Translations under genes and position numbers: made by a program
Shown here: positions 1-4,771 of the stretch, in pieces
Numbering within the stretch: the first letter of the stretch is position 1
Layout of the letters: every line of letters begins with the position of its first letter
Notes under the pieces: model-generated
Seen by the model: the letters and a program-made list of their open reading frames with translations, nothing else
What the model was told of the DNA's origin: nothing
The model's database searches: none
Source of the DNA: Patescibacteria group bacterium
GTDB lineage: Bacteria > Patescibacteriota > Saccharimonadia > Saccharimonadales > CAIOMD01
Direction: 5' to 3'
NCBI GenBank assembly: GCA_025453305.1
Contig: JALOQO010000053.1
Span: 1 to 5,106, forward strand
Length of the DNA stretch: 5,106 nucleotides

Positions 1-46
1 ATACGATATATTGTTTGCCACCAGTGGCAATAACTGCTTTTTTCAT
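1..46 (-). CDS. rplU: Ribosomal protein L21, N-terminal fragment (cut by window edge)
   Basis: Only the first 15 codons are inside the window; the gene runs off the low-coordinate edge. They read MKKAVIATGGKQYIV, which matches the start of bacterial L21 (A-V-I-x-T-G-G-K-Q-Y-x-V), a 50S subunit protein that binds 23S rRNA. The ATG at 46-44 is chosen because an AAGGA Shine-Dalgarno sequence lies 6 nt upstream and because the family motif begins right after the start. It follows ileS in the same direction after an 89-nt gap. Recognition rests on a short stretch, but the TGGKQY signature is very characteristic. In most bacteria rplU is followed by rpmA (L27), which would be expected just outside the window. 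Confidence 0.9.
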   Translation of the reverse strand, partial: MKKAVIATGGKQYIV

Positions 47-52
47 TAACTT

Positions 53-57
53 TCCTT
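53..57 (-). promoter_or_regulatory. Ribosome binding site of rplU
   Basis: On the minus strand this reads AAGGA, with 6 nt (AAGTTA) before the ATG. It is the strongest and best-spaced Shine-Dalgarno sequence in the window and fixes the rplU start. It shows that the organism uses SD-led initiation, in contrast to the SD-less gene at 3450-4733. Confidence 0.8.
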
Positions 58-79
58 AAGTTATAAATAGTCAATCAAT

Positions 80-108
80 ATGTTATCAGATAACACTTAT
101 TTAGTAAA
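80..108 (-). promoter_or_regulatory. Possible rplU promoter overlapping a palindrome
   Basis: On the minus strand TTTACT (108-103) is followed after 17 bp by TAACAT (85-80), a weak sigma70-type pair fitting TAnnnT. The predicted start would be near 73, giving a leader of about 27 nt before rplU. The -10 box and spacer overlap the 15-bp palindrome at 81-95. Neither box matches consensus well, and rplU could instead be read through from ileS, because no clear terminator is visible between the two genes. Confidence 0.3.
81..95. repeat. 15-bp palindrome TGTTATC-N-GATAACA between ileS and rplU
   Basis: A perfect inverted repeat with 7-bp arms and a single central base lies in the 89-nt ileS-rplU gap. 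The one-base centre cannot make a good RNA hairpin, the stem is AT-rich and no U-tract follows, so it does not look like a terminator. Its shape is that of a dimeric regulator's operator. No regulator can be named from the sequence, and an AT-rich palindrome could arise by chance. Confidence 0.4.
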
Positions 109-135
109 GCATATGGGCAAGGTTTTGCTGTCATA

Positions 136-3081
136 CTAGTTATTTTTTTGCTTTTGTATACTAATCTGAACATCACTGCCCTCTATCTTGGTATCTATCC
201 TGAAAGGACTATCAAGTTCGCCACTAATTTCAACTGCCAAAGTTTCGGCCTGGATTATAACCTGATGCTCTCCTAGCGCCTGATTAATCTGTTTATCATC
301 AGTTTTTATGTGCAGTTTTATTCTATCGTCTACATTTAGGCCAGCTTGTTTTCGTGCGGACTGCACACTTCGTATAACCTCGCGCATTAACCCTTCTCTT
401 TTTAGTTCTGGCGAAATTGATTTGTCTATGTATACTTCAGACTCAAAACATCCAAACATTTTAGCTTCTTTTTCATTAAGCTTAATTGGCTTTTTGGATA
501 CATTTACTTTTTTTACATTAAGTTCTTCTTTTAGAATAGATTCAAAATCTACATACTGCCCCAAACTTGGAACTGTAACACTTTTTAGTGGTTGCCTAAC
601 TTTAATACCCGCCTTAGCGCGCATACCTAATCCTTGGTTAACATAATTTCTAACCGTTTCCATATCGTTCATTACTAGTTCGTTTACCCTACCTGCAGGC
701 AACCAGTCTTTTAAATGTATAGACTCTTTATCTCCGGTTAAATTGTGATGTAACTCTTCTGATAAAAACGGTGTAAAGGGTGCCATAACAAAGGCCAGTC
801 GCACCAAAACATAATGAAGTGTTTTGTAGGCCATTTGCTTATCATCATCGTCTTCGCTCTTCCAGAAACGGCGGCGGCTGCGGCGCACAAACCAGTTGCT
901 AGCATCATCTAAAAACGGTAGTATTGGCGCCAACGCATTTGGGATATCGTACTTATCCATATTGGTTTCTACCACATCTACCAATTGATGTAATCTTGAA
1001 ATTACCCATATATCTAATGGGTTAGTGCATTGCTCTATTGGATCTTCTAGCTTTCCGCTCCATTCCCAGCCATCTACCTCTGCATACATAGTAAAGAAAT
1101 CGTACATATTCCAAATCATACTTAACTTGCGAGCAACATCGCCAACTTCTTTGTCTTGCAGGCTAAAATCTTCTCCGTTTAATACTGGGCAAGACAGTAG
1201 CAAAAACCGTTCAGAATCGGCAGAATATTTATCCATTAGTTCGTTGGGGTCTGTATAATTACCCAAGCTTTTACTCATCTTTCGCCCATCACTACCGGCG
1301 AGAGTACCTGTGGTAATCACATTTTTAAACGAATTTGTTCCAAACAAAGCTGTACTTACCGCATGCATATAGTAAAACCATGCTCTGGTTTGGGCAATAT
1401 ATTCAACAATAAAATCACCAGGAAAATTGTCTTCGAACTTTTCTTTGTTTTCGAACGGATAATGCAACTGCGCAAAAGGCATACTGCCGGCCTCAAACCA
1501 ACTATCCATAACCTTATCTATACGAACATATTCTTCGCCATCAATTGTAAATTTAACATCATCTATCCACGGCCTATGATAATCATTAAGTTCTACACCA
1601 CTTAAATCTTTTAGTTCCTGATAACTACCCACTACCCTTCCTTTACCGCTAGGCGATTTCCAAACCGGCATAGCCGTTGCCCAAAACCTGTCTCTAGACA
1701 AGTTCCAATCTGGAGCTTGCAAAATGGTTTTCTCGAATCGACCATGCTTTAGATGCGATGGAAACCAATTTATTGGCTTATTGTTTTCTAGCATTAATTG
1801 CCGCTGATTATCTATATCCATAAACCAACTAGGGTGCGCCCTGTACATAAGTTTGGTACCACACCTATGGCAATGGGGGTAACTATGCCTGATGTAATCT
1901 ATTTTATAAACTATACCTTGCTCTTTTAGATCTTTGGCTATTTGCTTATTAACATCCCAAACATTTTTATACCTCCAGGCACCTTCAGTAAAATAACCGT
2001 TTTGATCAATTGTGTGAACAATTGGTATATTGTGTTTTTGAGCTAATATAAAATCTTCTTCACCGTATGCTGGCGCTAAATGCACAATACCCGATCCATC
2101 CTCGCTACTTACATATGGAGCGTGCCATATGAGATGAGCATTTACCCCCCTATTTACACCCATAAGCGGTTCATATTCTAGACCCACTAAATCGCTGCCC
2201 TTAATATTATTGTGCACAACCTCAACATCCTGGTCTTTAAATACAGTATCCAGCTTTTCACTTGCAACTATTAAAAGCTCATTTACACCGTTTATCCTAA
2301 TAGCTTTATATTCAATTTCATTATTAACCGCAATGGCTGTATTTGCCGGTAGTGTCCACGGAGTAGTTGTCCAGGCAATAATATATACCGCATCTTTGGT
2401 CTTGTATTTACCGCCGGCATATTCTTGATCTGGCTTGAGTTTGAATTTAACATACACGCTAGGATCAGTTACATCTTGATAAGCACCAGCATCCATAGTT
2501 ACTTCTGCCTTGCTAAGTGGAGTACCGTCTAGGGTGCAGTACATTAAAACCTTTTCGCCTTCGTAAATTTTGCCTTTTTCGTACAAGGTTTTAAAGGCCC
2601 ACCAGATAGATTCCATATAATCCTTATCCATGGTTTTATAAGCACCTTTAAAATCTACCCATCTGCCTATTCTGTCGATATATTCCTCCCAGAGGCCACT
2701 TGTTTCTTCCATATTTTTACGAGTAGCTTTTATATATTTCTCTAGACCATACTCAATAACCTCTTGGCGCGAGTTAATTCCTAGCTTTTTTTCGGTAAAT
2801 CTTTCGGCCGGTAAACCGTGGCAATCCCAACCCCAAACGCGCTCTACTCTTTTGCCTTTCATGGTTTGATATCTTGGTACAGCATCTTTAACTATACTAC
2901 TTAGTAGTGTACCGTGGTGCGGAACACCCGATATAAAAGGTGGGCCGTCATAAAACACATATGCATTATCTTTAGGCCGTTGCTGTACAGACTTTTCAAA
3001 AGTTTTATCTTGTTTCCATCTAGTAACCCAATCTTTTTCGTATTCTAGCGCCCTGCGTCTTGTTCCATGTTTAAATTTCAT
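136..3081 (-). CDS. ileS: Isoleucyl-tRNA synthetase, type 2 (eukaryote-like), with HHGT signature
   Basis: Cytoplasmic class I enzyme that activates isoleucine with ATP and charges tRNA-Ile; full length at 981 aa. Visible parts in order: N-terminal catalytic half with the signature P-H-H-G-T at residues 54-58 and GWDCHGLPAE at 84-93; the CP1 editing domain that clears Val-tRNA-Ile, with TTTPWTLPAN at 238-247 and GIVHLAPAYGEEDF at 331-344 (editing Asp 343); a CxxC pair at 404-407; KMSKS at 601-605; the anticodon-binding domain with NWFVRRSRRRFWKS at 729-742 and APFTPFLSEE at 767-776; and a C-terminal extension to 981. The wording around the first motif (GPPFISGVPHHG, IVKDAVPRY) resembles type 2, eukaryote-like IleRS rather than the E. 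coli type. Oddity: the last His of HxGH is Thr (codon ACA, read directly). The ATG start follows an AGAGGGGG sequence. It is preceded by a T-box leader that probably controls it. Confidence 0.97.
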   Translation of the reverse strand: MKFKHGTRRRALEYEKDWVTRWKQDKTFEKSVQQRPKDNAYVFYDGPPFISGVPHHGTLLSSIVKDAVPRYQTMKGKRVERVWGWDCHGLPAERFTEKKLGINSRQEVIEYGLEKYIKATRKNMEETSGLWEEYIDRIGRWVDFKGAYKTMDKDYMESIWWAFKTLYEKGKIYEGEKVLMYCTLDGTPLSKAEVTMDAGAYQDVTDPSVYVKFKLKPDQEYAGGKYKTKDAVYIIAWTTTPWTLPANTAIAVNNEIEYKAIRINGVNELLIVASEKLDTVFKDQDVEVVHNNIKGSDLVGLEYEPLMGVNRGVNAHLIWHAPYVSSEDGSGIVHLAPAYGEEDFILAQKHNIPIVHTIDQNGYFTEGAWRYKNVWDVNKQIAKDLKEQGIVYKIDYIRHSYPHCHRCGTKLMYRAHPSWFMDIDNQRQLMLENNKPINWFPSHLKHGRFEKTILQAPDWNLSRDRFWATAMPVWKSPSGKGRVVGSYQELKDLSGVELNDYHRPWIDDVKFTIDGEEYVRIDKVMDSWFEAGSMPFAQLHYPFENKEKFEDNFPGDFIVEYIAQTRAWFYYMHAVSTALFGTNSFKNVITTGTLAGSDGRKMSKSLGNYTDPNELMDKYSADSERFLLLSCPVLNGEDFSLQDKEVGDVARKLSMIWNMYDFFTMYAEVDGWEWSGKLEDPIEQCTNPLDIWVISRLHQLVDVVETNMDKYDIPNALAPILPFLDDASNWFVRRSRRRFWKSEDDDDKQMAYKTLHYVLVRLAFVMAPFTPFLSEELHHNLTGDKESIHLKDWLPAGRVNELVMNDMETVRNYVNQGLGMRAKAGIKVRQPLKSVTVPSLGQYVDFESILKEELNVKKVNVSKKPIKLNEKEAKMFGCFESEVYIDKSISPELKREGLMREVIRSVQSARKQAGLNVDDRIKLHIKTDDKQINQALGEHQVIIQAETLAVEISGELDSPFRIDTKIEGSDVQISIQKQKNN

Positions 3082-3159
3082 ACCGTTAGAAACCCCCTCT
3101 TATTTTGTTTATAAATAAATTGCTATTGGCTTTAGCTATAATAAAATTTCTAACGGTAT
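3080..3159 (-). repeat. 13-bp perfect inverted repeat bracketing the ileS start site
   Basis: In the mRNA, AUACCGUUAGAAA (3159-3147) and UUUCUAACGGUAU (3092-3080) are perfect complements separated by 54 nt. The 3' arm includes the first two bases of the ileS AUG, and the loop contains the AGAGGGGG ribosome binding site next to the stem. If formed, the stem would hinder initiation. A small competing hairpin, GGUA-UGAA-UACC (3166-3155), would use part of the 5' arm and release the start codon. The pairing is seen directly; the regulatory role is inference. Confidence 0.65.
3093..3100 (-). promoter_or_regulatory. Ribosome binding site of ileS
   Basis: On the minus strand this reads AGAGGGGG, a purine-rich Shine-Dalgarno-like block with an 11-nt gap to the ATG, somewhat longer than ideal. 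It sits at the base of the loop closed by the 13-bp inverted repeat at 3080-3092/3147-3159, so its access to the ribosome may depend on that hairpin. The T-box segment ACCUUC (3232-3227) could also pair with GGGGGU here (with two G-U pairs), a possible sequestering interaction. Confidence 0.6.
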
Positions 3160-3187
3160 TCATACCATATCCCTGTTTAAAAATATT

Positions 3188-3210
3188 AAAAACCACCCGT
3201 TTCTTCGGAT
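3188..3210 (-). terminator. Candidate T-box attenuator terminator (weak hairpin plus U-tract)
   Basis: In RNA sense AUCCG (3210-3206), loop AAGAAA, CGGGU (3199-3195) is followed by GG and then UUUUU (3192-3188), with more U-rich sequence after it. The 5' arm reuses the UCCG of helix A1, so this hairpin and the antiterminator are mutually exclusive, as expected for T-box attenuation. The stem is only 5 bp with one G-U pair, weak for an intrinsic terminator. A longer-range option pairs AACUACC (3257-3251) with GGUGGUU (3197-3191), directly against the U-tract. Control at translation instead remains possible. Confidence 0.45.
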
Positions 3211-3242
3211 TCCGCAATTCTTAGCGGAAGGTACCATCCGAA
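3204..3242 (-). promoter_or_regulatory. T-box antiterminator/antisequestrator hairpin
   Basis: In RNA sense: helix A1 pairs UUCGGA (3242-3237) with UCCGAA (3209-3204). The one-sided 7-nt bulge UGGUACC (3236-3230) follows, then helix A2 pairs UUCCGC (3229-3224) with GCGGAA (3215-3210) around an 8-nt loop. All 12 pairs are Watson-Crick. The bulge exactly fits the T-box consensus UGGNACC, and its UGGU would pair with the ACCA 3' end of an uncharged tRNA with discriminator A, as tRNA-Ile normally has. This is the diagnostic element of the leader. Confidence 0.92.
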
Positions 3243-3333
3243 TAACTAGTGGTAGTTACTTTATTACAGCTACTTACGAGAGCTTCTATCGTTGCGTTCT
3301 ATTAAGGCTCTAGCCCGTTCTTCGCAATGCATT

Positions 3334-3350
3334 AATGGTTGATAGCCACT
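3334..3350 (-). promoter_or_regulatory. Candidate T-box specifier hairpin with AUC (Ile) in the loop
   Basis: In RNA sense AGUGG (3350-3346) pairs with CCAUU (3338-3334), one G-U pair included, around the 7-nt loop CUAUCAA. The loop holds AUC at 3343-3341, the codon read by the GAU anticodon of tRNA-Ile, followed by A as usual after a specifier. It sits directly against the AUGCAUU/AAUGCAU helix. A specifier in a terminal loop rather than an internal loop is known from the ultrashort stem I ileS T-boxes of Actinobacteria. It is the only AUC in this 5' domain, but the assignment needs comparative support. Confidence 0.5.
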
Positions 3351-3395
3351 TATCCGAATTTATTACGGAATGCATCTCTTGAATTGTCATCTTAT

Positions 3396-3424
3396 ACTAT
3401 AACTATACTCTGATTTATTTTCAA
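3396..3424 (-). promoter_or_regulatory. Promoter of the ileS T-box transcript
   Basis: On the minus strand TTGAAA (3424-3419) is followed after exactly 17 bp by TATAGT (3401-3396), a good sigma70-type pair. The predicted start, about 3389-3387, is just before the first element of the T-box structure, giving a leader of about 305 nt. It begins 25 bp after the stop codon of the upstream beta-helix gene, so ileS has its own transcription unit even if some read-through occurs. Confidence 0.65.
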
Positions 3425-3449
3425 CCAATTTATTATATGAACCTTAGCG

Positions 3450-4733
3450 CTAGTTTGTGTTGCCTACTACAGCCGGTGGTGGCTGCGACCCATCCTCCCA
3501 CACATTACCAGTAAACTGATTGGTTACATTAGCTTTGGTTGCGATATCTACCATCATTGCACATGGCTGGCCGTTAACGATTACTCTCTGATTTTTACCA
3601 AATTTATTATTGTTTACCTGGATATTGGAAATTCCCCCAGTAGACACACCCTTATAAACATTCACCGAACATTGACCATAATCAGCCCAGTTATCGTTAA
3701 ACCAAAGATCACTCGTTACGAAACCGCCATTTTCATTAACCATAATTGCCGCATTTACTCTTGTACCCGTACTAGTTTTTGCCTCAATATTATTTCTTAA
3801 AATTCTAATGTTCGAACCATAGTGAACTTGTATACCATCAGAATGAGTAGGCTCATCACAACCATGAAACGGAGAAAAAGGCTCGACATTCATATTGTAA
3901 ATCCAACTATCTTGGATAACCGTGTTAGCGGCTCCATTCTTATATACACCAACACCATCGATACCGCCCGCTATTTTGACTCTTCTAATAGTCATATTAT
4001 GGCCCCTTATACCATCAGTAAATACATTCTCCTTCGCAATCACAACTTCGCTATCTTCTATAACAACTCCCGGATACCCGTCGGTTGCTAAAACAGCAGC
4101 CGTAGAAGGATAAGGTTTAGGTATGGCTAGGCATTCAGCTTCAGACAAAGGTGTTTCAGGTAAATCATATGGCGAGGGAGAACCCTCTATTTTGGAATAT
4201 TTAACCGTGACATTGCTTGCTTTTATATAGAGCCTGCCCTTAACTAGCATATTACTAAATGTACCCGATTTAGATATTGTTACATTACCGTTTGTTGCGA
4301 CAGATATTCCTAAAGCCGTGTTTGTTATGGGTATGGTTAAGGTTTGACCAGCCGGTACCCCGGTATTAGTTGACCCTGGTTTTTGACTTGGCCCTACACT
4401 TACCGGCCCCCACTTAGCTAGGAGTCTGGATAGGTCTAGGACATTGACTAGGCCGTCTTGGTTTAGGTCGGCTAAGGTGTCTGTGGTTTTCCATTTGCCT
4501 AGCATGTAGGATAGGTCTAGGACATTTACGGTATTGTCGTTGTTTATATCGGCTGGTTCTATGGCAGAGGCACTAGAGTTACCTACTCCGCTTTGTTGTT
4601 GGTTGCCGGTTATAAAGCTTATACCAAAGACAGATACAGTAGCAAAGATAGTTATAAAGATAGTTAGTCTTAGCTTATTGCTATGAATAGGGTGTTTGGG
4701 TTTAGTGGGTTTTTGGGATTTTGGTTTGGGCAT
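3450..4733 (-). CDS. Membrane-anchored dockerin-like plus right-handed beta-helix surface protein
   Basis: A 427-aa extracytoplasmic protein of unknown exact function. The N-terminus is Lys/Pro-rich (residues 1-22), followed by one hydrophobic segment at about 23-43: a signal-anchor, or a signal peptide with a possible Ala-x-Ala site at 55-57. Two dockerin type I-like calcium loops follow: D62-x-N64-x-D66-x-T68-V-N70-x-x-D73 and D89-x-N91-x-D93-G-L95-V-N97-x-x-D100, each ending in L-x-K-W. After a Gly/Ser/Pro linker (about 110-128), residues 129-427 show the short N/G/V/I-rich repeats of a parallel beta-helix, including HSDGIQVHYGSNIRILRNN (297-315) and a terminal TGNVWEDG. Cysteines at 201, 292, 355 and 391 could form disulfides outside the cell. 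Dockerins normally bind cohesins; no cohesin is visible here. A polysaccharide lyase or hydrolase role is possible, but no catalytic set can be assigned. The start is chosen as the only Met before the anchor; there is no Shine-Dalgarno sequence. Confidence 0.85.
   Translation of the reverse strand: MPKPKSQKPTKPKHPIHSNKLRLTIFITIFATVSVFGISFITGNQQQSGVGNSSASAIEPADINNDNTVNVLDLSYMLGKWKTTDTLADLNQDGLVNVLDLSRLLAKWGPVSVGPSQKPGSTNTGVPAGQTLTIPITNTALGISVATNGNVTISKSGTFSNMLVKGRLYIKASNVTVKYSKIEGSPSPYDLPETPLSEAECLAIPKPYPSTAAVLATDGYPGVVIEDSEVVIAKENVFTDGIRGHNMTIRRVKIAGGIDGVGVYKNGAANTVIQDSWIYNMNVEPFSPFHGCDEPTHSDGIQVHYGSNIRILRNNIEAKTSTGTRVNAAIMVNENGGFVTSDLWFNDNWADYGQCSVNVYKGVSTGGISNIQVNNNKFGKNQRVIVNGQPCAMMVDIATKANVTNQFTGNVWEDGSQPPPAVVGNTN
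4428..4526 (-). repeat. 18-bp direct repeat inside the dockerin coding region
   Basis: The 18 bases GGATAGGTCTAGGACATT (plus strand) occur identically at 4428-4445 and 4509-4526, 81 bp (27 codons) apart. On the coding strand both encode N-V-L-D-L-S, the second half of each calcium loop. Identity at every codon position, including synonymous sites and the leucine codons, suggests recent duplication or gene conversion of the dockerin half-repeats rather than only protein-level selection. Confidence 0.8.
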
Positions 4734-4742
4734 AATTTATGA

Positions 4743-4771
4743 TTTATATATTAATTCGAGGGTGTTACCAA
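4743..4771 (-). promoter_or_regulatory. Promoter of the dockerin/beta-helix gene, possibly leaderless
   Basis: On the minus strand TTGGTA (4771-4766) is followed after 17 bp by TATAAA (4748-4743). A start point 6-7 nt after the -10 box would fall at about 4737-4736, only 3-4 nt before the ATG at 4733. The -35 box lies inside the last codons of the preceding gene. With no Shine-Dalgarno sequence before the ATG, this arrangement fits a leaderless mRNA. The AT-rich background makes -10 boxes easy to find by chance. Confidence 0.45.

Larger units (their letters stand above)
3188..3389 (-). promoter_or_regulatory. T-box riboswitch leader (tRNA-Ile sensing) of ileS
   Basis: T-box leaders are cis-acting RNAs that bind one tRNA through codon-anticodon pairing at a specifier and sense its 3' end through the UGGN bulge, turning on the downstream gene when the tRNA is uncharged. 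From the predicted transcription start (about 3389) this leader contains: a 5' domain closed by AUGCAUU/AAUGCAU (3375-3369 with 3333-3327) and holding an AUC in a hairpin loop; a middle stem-loop closed by UGCG/CGCA (3326-3323 with 3296-3293); the hairpin UAACUA-CCAC-UAGUUA (3258-3243), placed like stem III; and a canonical antiterminator with the 7-nt UGGUACC bulge. Its place directly before ileS and the Ile codon in the loop agree. The antiterminator is the strong evidence; the fold of the 5' domain is hand-drawn and less certain. Whether control acts on transcription or translation is not settled. Confidence 0.85.

Noticed and set aside
15..30. GC-rich palindrome TTGCCAC-CA-GTGGCAA resembling a hairpin
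   Set aside because: It falls within codons for the conserved ATGGKQ motif of L21, has no U-tract and is explained by coding constraint.
308..646. Plus-strand open frame of 112 codons opposite ileS, and other short plus-strand frames opposite ileS and the dockerin gene
   Set aside because: All lie antisense to well-supported genes, show no recognisable domain and no ribosome binding site; they are mirror frames of real coding sequence.
3080..3159. 13-bp inverted repeats as the ends of a tiny transposable element
   Set aside because: There is no matching target duplication at the flanks, the element would be only 80 bp, and its right placement around the SD and start codon favours an RNA structure.
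3432..3437. Perfect TATAAT on the minus strand as the ileS -10 box
   Set aside because: No reasonable -35 box lies 16-18 bp upstream. The TTGAAA/TATAGT pair just downstream has ideal spacing and starts the transcript at the beginning of the T-box fold. It could still be a minor promoter.
3445..3452. TAGCGCTA palindrome at the stop of the dockerin gene as a terminator
   Set aside because: Four base pairs per arm with no loop and no following U-tract; it cannot act as an intrinsic terminator.
4734..4750. Frameshift joining the two beta-helix frames into one gene
   Set aside because: The second frame opens with its own ATG, basic N-terminus and membrane segment, and the first ends with a typical C-terminal motif and TAA, so they are two separate genes.
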